A stretch of DNA of 64,000 nt, from NCBI GenBank assembly GCA_033807775.1, contig CM066326.1, forward strand, positions 50,211,617 to 50,275,616. The letters run 5' to 3'. Made by a program: the position numbers and the translations under genes. The DNA is from Saussurea involucrata. Its lineage: Eukaryota; Streptophyta; Magnoliopsida; Asterales; Asteraceae. Under the pieces are notes generated by a model that was not told where the DNA came from, did no database searches, and saw nothing but the letters and a program-made list of their open reading frames with translations. Shown here one piece after another: positions 1 through 11,100 of the stretch; positions within the stretch are counted from its first letter, which is position 1; every line of letters begins with the position of its first letter.

Positions 1-1296
1 CAAGCGCAAGTAACCGATAAACAAAATTGGATTGATAAATGTAAATCACTTTATCCTTAGATGGTGTTACCGATGTCTACCCGCATGATGTTTCATGCGT
101 ATGAATAATAAAATGTTACATGGTTTTCGATTTGTTTTGTTTGTGGATGATTACAAATTGTTTGAACATTAAATTTAAATATTTTATTAAACTTTTATCT
201 ATAATCTATTTTAGATAAATGATATGTTTTATGGAATGTGTATTTTTATGTGTGTATGTAGCATATATGTATGTATGTATGTATGATTTTATATAGTTAA
301 AAGTTAAAACATGTAAAATTAAAGATGCTCATCTACATTTAAAACTTCACTTATTTGTGTCAATAACAAACAGCATAATTGATAGTCAAACTCCAATGAT
401 CTTAACTCTTTAAAAGTTAAAACATCTAAAAACAAAATTTATTTTTATTTTAAACTAAATCAAATTATTTTTTATAAAATAAAATTTGTTTTATTATAAA
501 ATAACTTGATTTATTTCTGTATTAAAAAAAGTTATGCAGATTTTAGCTTTTGCGTAAACATCTTGCGTAAGTAATTATAGAAAATTAAAATCGCTTTTTA
601 TAAAATAAATGAATTTGCTTTATTTTTCTTATAAAACATATCAACTTATTTTCTATAAAAAAAATTATAAATTTTTTTTTGTTTTATTATAAAATAATTG
701 AATTTATATTTTTATAACATAACTTAAAACAGAGAATGTTTTTGCGTAAATTATTTTAATTTTATAAATGAATTTATTTTTTATAAAATAAATCATTTTA
801 TTTATTTATAAAATAAATCGATTTATTTTTTATAAAATAAATGAATTTATTTTTTATTAAAAAAAGTTACGCATAAAAAGTTTCTGCGTAAACATCTTTG
901 CGTAAGTTTTTCTACCAAAAATAAAAGTTTTTTAATAATATAAATGAATTTAATTTTTACAAAATAAATATTTTTATTTATTTACACCCACCAATCGATT
1001 TATTTATTTATAAAATCCCTAGATTTATTTTTGTATAAAATAAATCAATTTGTTTTATTCTAAAATAAATCAAAATATTTTTTATTAAAAAAAGTTACGT
1101 AGAAACATCTTTGCGTAAGTTTTTCTATAAAAATAAAAGTTTTTTAATTATATAAATGAATCATTTTATTTATTTACAAAATAAATCAATTTATTTTTTT
1201 ATAAAAAAATCGATTTATTTTTTTATAAAATAAATCAATTTGTTTTATTCTAAAATAAATCAAAATATTTTTTTTATAAAACCACCTTTTATAAAA
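1..1296. repeat. AT-rich degenerate repeat region, no gene
   Basis: This stretch holds no credible gene. It is very AT-rich and built from imperfect copies of TTTATAAAATAAAT-like words plus a longer module containing TTACGCAG-like and TGCGTAAACATCTTTGCGTAAG-like words. The module is visible near 526-590, 857-945 and 1083-1150. The same module resumes right of the MULE near 19300-19390, so the MULE landed inside this repeat field. The first 300 bases show nothing recognisable. Confidence 0.6.
1288..1296. repeat. Left 9-bp target site duplication of the MULE
   Basis: TTTATAAAA directly precedes the GGGAAATTAATT end of the left TIR. The same nine bases follow the right TIR at 19249-19257. Nine base pairs is the usual duplication length for Mutator-like elements. 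Confidence 0.9.
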
Positions 1297-1678
1297 GGGA
1301 AATTAATTAAAATACTCAAAGTTTGACCAACTGTTACCAAAATACCCAAAAAAAAAATCATTTTGCAAAAATACCCAAAATACCCGCGATGGATCCCGCG
1401 ATCGCGGGCTAGGGCTGACGTGGCATGTATTTTGGCCCCAAATGCCCCGCGAAGCCCCTCAACTTTGGCCGCGGTGCACTTTTGGTCCCTGCCCGCGATC
1501 GCAGCCCGCGATGGACCAAAATTTTCACTTTTGGTCCCTGAAAATTTACACTTTTGGTCCCTGAAAATTTACACTTTTGGTCCCTGTACTTAGACGAATC
1601 TTGCATGCTTTTACTGTTTTTTTCCACAATTATTGTACTTTGAAGACCGATTTGTGGTTGAAATTCATTTGCATGTTT
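1297..1678 (+). repeat. Left terminal inverted repeat of the MULE
   Basis: This repeat aligns with the reverse complement of 18881-19248. Shared blocks are the GGGAAATTAATTAAAAT terminus, ACTGTTACCAAAATACC, CCCGCGAT blocks, several CTTTTGGTCCCTG repeats, ACTTAGACGAATCTTG and GACCGATTTGTGGTTGAAATTC. Inside the TIR is the self-complementary CCCGCGATCGCGGG (1393-1406), a CpG-rich island in an otherwise AT-rich setting. The arms differ by scattered substitutions and small indels. Confidence 0.9.
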
Positions 1679-1690
1679 GAGATTTCATCC

Positions 1691-1697
1691 ATAAATA
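1691..1697 (+). promoter_or_regulatory. Possible TATA element for the left MULE gene
   Basis: ATAAATA lies just inside the left TIR, about 110 bp before the ATG at 1806. A matching ATAAATA lies just inside the right TIR on the minus strand (18788-18794), about 95 bp before the transposase ATG. The symmetrical placement is seen; promoter function is inferred. Confidence 0.35.
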
Positions 1698-1874
1698 TCA
1701 GTAGTATGCAATTCACAATTCACACTTCCTCTTGCTTTCTCTCTTGATTTCTCTCTTGCTTTCTTTCTTTGAATTGATTTCTCTCTTCTCTCATTTCATC
1801 CACAAATGGCATCGTCATCAAACCCTAAGTCTACTCCTGAAAAAATGCCACCTCAAATCGAGGTCGCCATAGCA

Positions 1875-1879
1875 AAAAA
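1875..1879. repeat. Left 5-bp target duplication (AAAAA) of element A
   Basis: AAAAA precedes the TGTTG terminus of the left LTR and recurs at 14865-14869 directly after the CAACA terminus of the right LTR. Five base pairs is usual for Copia integration. The reading frame of the interrupted gene is continuous when one copy is removed. Confidence 0.8.
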
Positions 1880-2842
1880 TGTTGGTCCCGAAAGGCTTAA
1901 ACAAGTTTGTAGAAGGGGGGGGGGGTTGAATACAAACACACTATTTTACTTTTCTAAATTGTTTATTGATAAATCATTAACAATTTACAGCTTGTTGCGG
2001 AAACAAGATTAAGGATAAACCTAAATCTAAACAAGTTGGAACACTAAGGTTTTTTTGCACTAAGAAAGATAAGGAGATTACTAATAAAATCCTATCTTGA
2101 GAGATTTGAACTTGTCCAGAGTTAGCAAGTTACTTCAAATGAAGTGAGTTCATCTCTTTATATACTGCATGCATTTAATGCAATCCAGTATATACTTTAC
2201 ACGTGTCATTAGCGGATTGGTTGCATGTCATTGACCTTTGATGACAACCTTAGTAGCCGCATGAATGAACAGTGTAGTATCAGAGTGGTTGTACGATTTC
2301 AGATTTTCGGAGGTTCTTTTTTGACATTTCGTACGGTGGCGTGCAAGGGAGGTTAAGACAAAAGTACTTTGTACGGAGGACTTCATGATCAGCTTTCGTT
2401 GATTCAGCGATTATCATTTACTATTCAGCAGATGATAAAGTTCAGCGATAGCTGAAGTCTTGTACTTGATACTTCACGTTGAGTGGACAAATCTGAGTCT
2501 TCGCTGATCCGCATCAGTTCATTAGGAGACTTGTCGCTGGTTCTTGAGCTTGATCTTCGACTTCAGCGTAGAACCTTTGTTGACGTGAATCTTGTCTTCA
2601 GGGATCATAAGTAAACAACTAACTTATCAGCGATCACCATAAGGACTGAACAGACTCAGCGATATGGTGAACAGTGTTCGCTGAATGTTTAATCTAAAAG
2701 TGCGAGAGTTCCTATCAGCAGTACTGTAAGATCTTAGTACTTATCAGCGATAGTGAAACTCTGATACATATTGTTTACTTACAATTTTCACTAAGTATTT
2801 AAGATAGGGTCATTATCAAATCACTGAGGGTTTGGATCAACA
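1880..2842 (-). repeat. 3' LTR of element A (left LTR)
   Basis: This 963-bp LTR begins TGTTGGTCCC and ends GGATCAACA on the plus strand. It differs from 13901-14864 by about two substitutions and by a G tract of 11 rather than 12 near its start. It contains about nine copies of the CAGCG/CGCTG word. Confidence 0.93.
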
Positions 2843-2854
2843 ATCTCCCCCTAT
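2843..2854 (-). other. Polypurine tract of element A
   Basis: On the minus strand AATAGGGGGAGAT directly abuts the start of the 3' LTR. This purine run is the expected plus-strand priming site. Element C has the same tract at 51673-51686. Confidence 0.85.
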
Positions 2855-3109
2855 TTGATTATGACATAGCAACAGAGAAAATTGCTATTTAATGAAAACA
2901 TAAGGATAAAAAGAACTCATAAAATATTTGTCCCTTTTACTGTTTTCTGGGATCTTTTCAGTACTGATGGAGTAAAGTACATTCGCTGAAATCTTTCTTT
3001 AAATCTTTGAATCAGGTTACAATATGAATAAGAAAGATTACAAGTACAAGCGAAATAAATTACAAGTACTGAAGGATGACTGATACAATAGAGAAAATGG
3101 TGATTGTTG

Positions 3110-6100
3110 TCAGCCTTCAAAGGGTTCTTCCTTAATGAGAAGTTCATCAAGGGTTGTCTTTTCAGTTGGAATCATCCAGTCAGGAACCTTTTCTCCTTTA
3201 TTCTTTAGCTTCAGAGCAGCTTCAAAAATCAAGGGTTTTAGGTGTCGTGCCTGAATGTCTTTTCTGAAGTCGCACCAGTAGATGAGATCTTTGAGCTGTT
3301 CGATTGGAGTGATTGGAAGCTCAGCGATCCGTTGAAAGCATTTACGTCCGTCGTAGTCAAGAAAGAATATTCCATAATGATTACTGATGACTTTACCAGG
3401 GACGAAAAGTTAACATGGTGGCAAAGAGACATCAAGGGCAGATAGATCAGGATCAGGACCAAGTACTTCAGCGCGAGAGAAACCAATTCCAGTTTCATTT
3501 CGTATGACAGGACCTGAGTTTGAATCTTGACGTTTCTTCCTTGGAGAGTCCTTTTTTCTTTTCGGATTTAGATCAGGAACAGGAGGAATATCCACACAAG
3601 AAGATATCAAATCGATCTGTCTGTTTATCAGCTTTTCGAAATGATCCTTGTACTTAGATTTTGACGGTTGGATAGCTAACCTCATCTCCAGCCATTCAGA
3701 GAGACCATACCTTTTTACAGTGTCAGCACGAAAGGTTTCAGATGAGTCATCTTCTCTGAACAGTTTGATGTCAACAATAGGTACTCCGATGGAGGTTCTT
3801 CCAGAGATGAATACCTTGTTGATCTTCGCTGGACGATATCTGAAGTGGATTTTCTCTTTACACCAGATCAGGGTGGTCTGAGAAACTTCAGCTTTCTTTT
3901 CCACGATCTTCTGGGCTTGTTCCCAAAGCTTTCGTTGGATTTGAATGGGAATACGCTTCAGCTTGGGGTCTTTGACAGATTCTTGAGTGAGCTTGATGGC
4001 GTATTCTCTGTCTTTATCTTCAGCTTCCTTCCTTTCAGCGATGAGGCGTTCAGCTCTGAGATGATCTTGGTATTCAGCTTTTGAAATTCTGAACTTAGGA
4101 GGAACTGAAGGTAGTTGATCGCGCCTTAGGATGATTCGCTGATCCTCGAATCGCTTTATCATTTCTTCTCTCCTCTTTTGATCTTCTTCACTCAGCCTTT
4201 GAGCAACTGAGGAAGGTCTGTTTCTGTACGAGAGAGGTTGTTCTTCTGGTTCATCAGTCTTAGAGATTAAATCTAAGACTGGGATTATGTCTTCAGCGGT
4301 AGCTGGAATTATTGGTGAAGTCGCAACAGATCTTTCAGCGATATCCTCAAACAGGGGAGAGGACTAGCTGAAACGCAGCGATCTTACAAATAAGAACTGG
4401 GTAGAAGAACTTGGGTAGAAAAGATAGAAAAAAAATGTGGATGTGTATGGTGTTTGTGGAATGGATAACTGATTTTTCAGAGATGATCAGGGAAGGAAAA
4501 ATAAGTTTAGTGTACCTGACAAATCGGCTTTGCAAGTAGGATTACCAGATTATCATCTTCAGCGATGCCTTTGTCTTTGCTTTTCTCAGCGCCAGAGGCT
4601 GAGTGCTTTGTCTTTGTCTTCTCCCCTGAAGGTTCTTTTATTGAAATACCTTTAAGAACTTTGGTTCGAGGAGCAGGTTTGACAACAAAGAAATCATCGT
4701 CATCATCATCATCGTTCCTTGGAGAGGAGGATGGTTCAGCTTCAGGGATGTCGAAGTCTTCGTCTTCTTCTGCTTCAGATTCCTCAGCATCTTCATCGAG
4801 TTGCTCCCCCTCAGATATAGAGGCGAGGTTCTCGGTTCCCTCAGGGTTTTCATCTCCCTGAGGTCCAGTAATCCGATCTTCATTACCCTCTCCCCTGATA
4901 GATTCATCATGGGAAAGGTCTTCAGCGCTCTTCTCCTGTTCAGCGCTCTTCTCCCCCTCTTTCTCATGATGGGCGGGGGAGGAATGGGTAGATTCAGCAT
5001 TGGTGTTGTCTCTGTCTTCTGGGCCAGAGATTTTCACACAACCTTCAAGCTTAGCTATTCTGTCTTCTAGGCCAGAAATAGCAGGCGTGATTTTCTTCAG
5101 CTCTTGGCGATCCTCTGCGGTGAATGAGTCCAAAACAGGTGCAGGGGCCGGAGTAGGAGCTGAATTATTTGCCTTGTTCACCAGCGTTTCGATCATTGTC
5201 TTGACAGAACCAAGGTCGGTCTTCACTGAGCCCAAGTCGGTCTTGACCACTGACATATCACCTTCGAGTGTACTAACCGATTTCTTCAGCGTTGTAACTT
5301 CGCTGGAAATGGTGGAAACTGATGATTTGAGGTTGGTGTAGTCAGTGTAGATGTCGGAGAGCACTTTGGCAAAGTCGGCGAGAGTTTTATCAAGGTCTTT
5401 GATGTCATCAGAGGAGGCCTTCTTTTCCACCACAGTAGTCAGCTTCGTCAGATTCTCTCCAGCGTTTGTTACAGCTGTAGAGTTATTTGATAGACCGGTG
5501 GTGAGATCCGTAAGTTTCATCTCCATAGACTTCAGAGACTGGTTGATGTCTCCCAAAAAAAGGACCTGTAACATATAAGTACTTGTGAACAAAGGAAAGC
5601 TCAGAAGTTTCAGGTTTAGTTACAGTGTTTAAGGTGGGATCTGTACCTGCAGGAGCGTTGACGAACTCATCAAAGTTTCGAGTCCCTCCATAGTGTTCCA
5701 TATCTCCCTCAAAAGTTCCGTGAGGAATGGAGATCTCTGCAGGTCCTTTCTTCGTCATTCGCTGAGAAGCTTCAACGGCTTCTTGAATGATGGCATCTCC
5801 AGTTTTGACTGGAGGAGTGTCCAAAGAAGTAGAGGGAGGAGTGAAGGATAAGAATTGGGGTTGGGGTTCAAGTTCAGCGTTGGATTCGCTGAGAAGTACT
5901 TCATCAGTCTTTTGAGAGACTGACGAAGGTTGGGTAGATTCCAAAGTTCTAACCTCAGCGTTTAGGGACGCTGAAGTAGGTTTAGAAGGGATGGCTTGAA
6001 TTGGTGTGGCAGAGCGTACCACGGAACTTTCCTTCAGCTCTTCAGAATGAGCTGAGGAGTCTTCAGCATGCAACTGCTGGGGTTGCTCCTTGGTTTTCTT

Positions 6101-7135
6101 GATCCTTTTGGAATCAAGAGGGGTAAGAGATTGTTTCCTTTTCTTAGAAGGAATGGATTTTGTGGCCGGGGTATCAGCGATGGGTATTGTCGCTGAAGGA
6201 GCCACAGAAAGCGGAGAATTAAGAAGAGTGAGAAGAGTAGAGAGACGTACCTCGTTGGCGACAGGCTTGAAGTCGAGAACTTTAGGGCCAATCTGAGAGA
6301 GTTTCAGATCACCCTCTTCAGGATAGCTGTCCTTCAGGCCATATTGAAAGATGGCGCTGATGAATCGCGGGTAAGGAACCCATGCTGGTCGGTCAGCGGC
6401 AGAATCAACACGTTGAATGAGGTCTTCATAGATGATGGAGGCCCAGTCAATGTTGAGACCTTTCAGCAGTGCGTAACCCATGGCCTGCTGAGGTTGAGCG
6501 GCTTGATCAGAAGATCCGGATTTCGCTGTCATGCAGCTGATCAGGTGAGCGAAGATGAAGTTCATCTCGCTGGGCATCTTGGATTTCTTTATCAGCGTCA
6601 GCTTCTTCTCAGGTAGCTTGTCTCTTCCAGTCTCCCAGATGTAACCCATCGCATCAAGGAAAGCAATGATTTCTTCCCTGTCAGCGTGCTTCTTGTGGTC
6701 AGGAAATGGAATGAAAGGATTTTCTGAGGTAGCGTTAGGGAATTTCAGAGCTTTGCGGATTATTGCGGGGGTTATCTTGATGGTGCCATACTCAGTATCG
6801 CTGAGTATGCAGTCGATGGTTTTAGATGGATCTTTGGCTGAGGGTAGGTTGGTGTGTCTGGCAGAGTACCAGAATTGGGATAATAGACGCTGACTGGCAG
6901 GAGGTGTAATTGTCAGTGCTGTGTATATGGGGCTATTCTTCAAAAAAATCACAGCGTCGTCTAGATGGGATACCTGCTTCCGAGGAGGAAACTCGAGAAG
7001 CGCTGAAAGGTTGTTTGCCTTTGTCCAGTCTAGTTGATCCAGCTCAAACTTAACCTGAGGAGCTTTGGTGATTTCCAGTTCCTCAGAATCACTGGAGATG
7101 GACTCAGCGGTAACATTCAGCTTTGAAGTTGCCAT
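3110..7135 (-). pseudogene. ORF3 ('env-like') of element A, with predicted intron
   Basis: This is the third gene of element A. The ATG at 7135 opens about 520 codons with a globular N-terminal region. A spacer rich in Ser, Pro and Thr follows, then a coiled coil, an acidic Glu/Asp region and a Lys-rich stretch. After a predicted intron (4364-4515) the frame continues through a charged helical region and ends at 3110-3112. Two lesions are visible. A 7-base A run (plus strand 5555-5561) shifts the frame relative to copies B and C, consistent with one extra base. An in-frame TAA at 3410-3412 falls about 100 codons before the shared C-terminus. I see no signal peptide or membrane segment, so 'envelope' is only a traditional name. 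Its function is unknown. Related frames occur in B, C and, more distantly, D. Confidence 0.75.
4364..4515 (-). other. Predicted 152-bp phase-0 intron in ORF3 of A
   Basis: The donor CAG|GTACAC follows codon 359 of the downstream open frame. The acceptor is TTTCAGCTAG|TCC at 4363. Joining these removes stops and connects the coiled-coil and acidic part to the C-terminal part in one frame. Copies B and C have the same boundaries at the same codon (156 and 182 bp). Unspliced, a stop follows within two codons. Splicing is inferred from the sequence. Confidence 0.65.
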
Positions 7136-7139
7136 TTCA

Positions 7140-7526
7140 CTGTATTATCAGTTCAACCAAAGATGTTAACAAATAAGAAATATCTTAATGTGGAAAGAGA
7201 ATTTCCATTAAGATTTTTCGAATTTTGTCCATTTCATTCAGACAAAAAAGTCTTAATGAAGATTAGGGTTTTTCTTGTTTTTAAAGAAAACGAATATAAC
7301 ACCTATAAGCCTTGTATACCAGTTTTTAAAAAAAATGGATACGAAAGAAGAACAAGTTTAAGATTTTAGATTTAAAACTTGAAGGACAACCATGAAATGG
7401 TTGTGTTTATAAAACCATGAAAGAAAATGATTTTATTTTTGAGTTCTTTTGTTTGATCTTGTGTAAAACAATGATAAGATCGAAAACAAGTTATTTGCAT
7501 TTGATAAAAGATAAGAACATATTGAC
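7140..7526 (-). other. Possible 5' leader intron of the ORF3 transcript
   Basis: On the minus strand CAAG|GTCAAT (intron from 7526) and ATACAG|TGAAATGG (intron end at 7140) bracket 387 bp of T-rich sequence just before the ORF3 ATG. Leader introns at this position are common in plant genes. I see plausible borders only. Confidence 0.35.
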
Positions 7527-7648
7527 CTTGAGTTTGATGAAGAAGATGATGAACAGTTCTTGAAGATCGAGAGCACAAAATGCAACAGTGTTCTTTTCTT
7601 GCGGAGAAAGATTGATTCGCATAAAAGACAAATATAAACTTTGAGAGA

Positions 7649-7734
7649 GTTTATATAGGAAGAGAGTAGAGAGAGAAAAACTTGAGCGGGAAAGTTTTTC
7701 ATCATGACACGGACACGTGTTTGCATTTGATTGG
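7649..7734 (-). promoter_or_regulatory. Promoter-like region for ORF3 of element A
   Basis: In transcription order the minus strand has CCAAT (7734-7730), a CACGTG G-box (7719-7714) and CTATATAAAC (7658-7649). The TATA box lies about 515 bp before the ORF3 ATG, in the pol-ORF3 gap. The LTR of A has the same order of elements (14242-14179), as does the region before ORF3 of element D. This suggests ORF3 is transcribed independently of the full-length RNA. Confidence 0.55.
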
Positions 7735-8119
7735 ATAGACAACGAAACGTGCAAACGTGTGTCAGAAAAAGAAACGTGCCTGGTGTTATCCGTTGCAATG
7801 ACGTCACAACTGTCCTTTCACATTCTTTCGTTGTCTCTGAGGTTTTGAAAGAAAAACTCAGGGACTCTTTGGAAAATATGAAGCACTGAATAGAAATATC
7901 AGTGAGGGTTTTAAGAAATTTCAAAATATTATTCAGCGATGAAAGAATTTGAAATCTTGCATTTTCATGCGTTTTGTCAGAGAAAACATACCTTGATATC
8001 AGTTTAACCCAATTTATTCAGAGAGAAGATGATGAAATGGATTGTACTAGTTTATTTTATCCAGAGCCTATACAAGAATGTATAAACGTATCGCTGATTA
8101 AATGTGAACCGCTGAAGAT

Positions 8120-11100
8120 TTATCCTTCAAAGTTCAGCATTCCAAGCTCGCTGATGAGAAAGTTGAATCTTGTCTCATCAAGAGGTTTGGTAAACAAATC
8201 AGCTAACTGATAATCAGTTGGGATAAAATGAAGTTCTATATCACCATTCATCACATGATCTCTGATAAAATGATATCTGATTTCTATGTGTTTTGTCTTT
8301 GAGTGTAGCACTGGATTGTTTGCTATAGCGATGGCACTTGTGCTGTCGCAATAGATTGGAATTTTGGAGAGCTGAAGATCATAGTCTAGTAGTTGATTTC
8401 TCATCCACAAGACTTGAGAACAGCAGCTTCCAGCGGCTACATACTCAGCTTCAGCTGTGGAAGTGGACACCGAGTTTTGCTTCTTACTTGTCCAACTTAC
8501 CAGCTTTCCACCCAGGAGCTGACATCCTCCTGTGCTGCTTTTCCTATCCATTTTGCAACCTGCAAAATCACTGTCTGAATAGGCGGTTAGATCGAATCCT
8601 GAATCTTTGGGATACCAAAGACCTAGATTCGCTGTACCCTTAAGATATCGAAAGATTCGCTTTACAGCTTTCATATGAGATATCTTAGGTTCAGCTTGAT
8701 ATCGTGCGCACAGACATGTTGCAAACATAATATCGGGTCGGCTAGCTGTAAGATACAGTAGTGAGCCGATCATCCCACGGTACAGCGTGACATTGACAGG
8801 AACACCCTTTGTGTCCTTATCAAGTATCAGCGGTGGTGCCATAGGGGTTTTCATAGCTGAACTTTCAGTTAAGTCGAATTTTTTCAGCATATCTTTAACA
8901 TACTTTCCCTGATTTATAAAAGTTCCTTTTTCAGTTTGCTTAATCTGAAGACCAAGGAAATATGTTAGTTCACCCATCATACTCATTTTATACTCATCTT
9001 TCATTCTATCAGCGAAACGAGTACAAAGCTCAGGGTTAGTAGAACCAAATATAATGTCATCAACATATATTTGAACTAAAATGATATGACCTTTTATTTT
9101 TCTAAAAAACAAAGTTTTGTCAATCTTACCTCTCTCAAATTTTTCAAGGTGGAGATACGTAGAAAGAGTGTCATACCATGCACGAGGAGCTTGCTTCAAG
9201 CCATAAAGTGCCTTATCCAGCTTATAAACATAACCTGGACGCTTAGGATCTGAGAATCCTGGAGGTTGTTCCACATAAACTTCTTCATTCAGCTTTCCAT
9301 TTAGAAACGCTGGCTTAACATCCATTTGATGTACAGTGAAGTTTTTGTGTACAGCATATGCTAAGAAAAGACGAATAGATTCAAGTCTTGCTACAGGAGC
9401 AAAGGTTTCGTCATAATCTATACCTTCCTCTTGTCTGTATCCCTGAGCAACAAGACGAGCTTTGTTGCGAGTTACAGTACCATGTTCGTCCAACTTGTTT
9501 CGATAGACCCACTTAGTGCCTATCACTGTTTTGTCAGTTGGTCTCCGAACAAGTTTCCAAACTTTGTTTCTTTCGAATTCAGTCAGCTCTTCTTGCATAG
9601 CGCTGACCCAGTTTGGATCTCTGAGGGCATCATCTATTTTCTTTGGTTCAGTTAGAGAAATAAAGTTAACAAATAAACAAATATTACCTGCACTTCTACG
9701 AGTCTGAATACCAGCGTTGGGATCACCAAGAATTTGATCGATTGGGTGATTTACAGTCCATCGCTGAGCCGGAGCATGCGTCGCTGACTCAGTCTGAACT
9801 GGAGAAACTGAAGATGAGGCTTCAGCTACTTCTGGATAATCAGCTAAGAGAGGAATGCTTGCATTTGTCACTTCATTCACTGATTGCTGAGAAATAGATG
9901 GAATTTCTGAGACATTTGGATCAACTGCGGGTATAGTATTTATAGGAACAGCTGAGACCCAAGATGTTTCAGCTTCACTATTCTGCATATTGGGAATGAT
10001 AGTAGGACCATCATTTTCAGTTGTATGAGTATGAGTAGTGGGAACATCTTCTGAATCACCAAGATGAGAAAACATCCATTGATTCAGTTCTTCTGTATCA
10101 GCGTTCGGTTTAGAGTTCGCTGAACGGGATTCGTCAAACGTGACGTGAATAGTTTCTTCTACAGTTTGTCTTCTTCGGTTGAAGACTCTGAAGGCTTTGG
10201 AAACTGAGGAGTATCCAAGAAAGATTCCATCATCAGCCTTAGGATCAAACTTTCCAAGGGCATCTCTGTTGTTCAGTATGAAACACTGACAACCAAAGAT
10301 GTGAAGAAAGCTGATTGAAGGCTTTCTCCCATGAAAAAGTTCATAGGCTGTCTTTTTGAATCTTTTGACTATAAGCGACCTGTTTTGCGTAAAACAAGCC
10401 GTGTTGACAGCTTCTGCCCAAAACTGAGTAGGCAGGTGAGAATCGCTGAGCATTGAACGTGCAGCTTCAATAATTGTTCTATTTCTTCTTTCAGCGACTC
10501 CGTTTTGTTGTGGTGTTCTCACTGACGAAAAGTTATGAGAAATACCCTTGCTCTCAAGGAAGGAATCAAGAGAACTGTTTTTGAATTCAGTTCCATGATC
10601 ACTCCTTATTGAGCGAACAGTCATATTGTTCAGAGTTTCCATCTTCCGAACAAAGGTGATGAGTTCTTCAGGGGTGTCACTCTTAGAACGGAGAAACATT
10701 ACCCATGTATAACGAGAGAATTCATCAACTATGACCAGCGTATATTTCTTTCCAGCGATGGATTGTTTGTTAACGGGGCCAAACAAATCCATATGGAGTA
10801 GTTGAAGAGGAGATGACACTGAGGAAACTTGCTTGGACTTAAAGCTTGCCTTGGTCTGCTTCCCTTTTTCACACGCTGAACATACGGATTCTTTGGCGTA
10901 TGAATGTTGAGGTAGACCAGTGACTAACTCTTTGGATGAAAGAGTATTCAGTGTCTTGAAGTTGAGATGTGAGAGTCTCTTGTGCCATAGCCAGTTGACA
11001 TCAGAAGATGCCTTTGAGAAGAAACAGGAGTTCTCAGTGGTTGTTGAGTCCATGTTTATAACGTAAACATTTTCCAAACGATAACCGCTGAGAGCTATCT

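Noticed and set aside
1363..1627. Open frames on both strands in the left TIR
   Set aside because: They lie in repeated GGTCCCTG and CGCG blocks of the TIR, recur only as TIR sequence and have no domain.
4565..5578. Ser-rich plus-strand frames within ORF3 of A and B (also 24588-24809)
   Set aside because: They are antisense to the acidic Glu/Asp-rich and coiled-coil coding region.
3110..7135. A true viral envelope gene in ORF3
   Set aside because: I see no signal peptide, membrane segment or fusion peptide; coiled-coil, acidic and Lys-rich regions dominate.
8338..8643. Plus-strand frames opposite pol of element A (also 9431, 9516, 11175, 11264)
   Set aside because: They are antisense shadows of the intact pol and gag reading frames.
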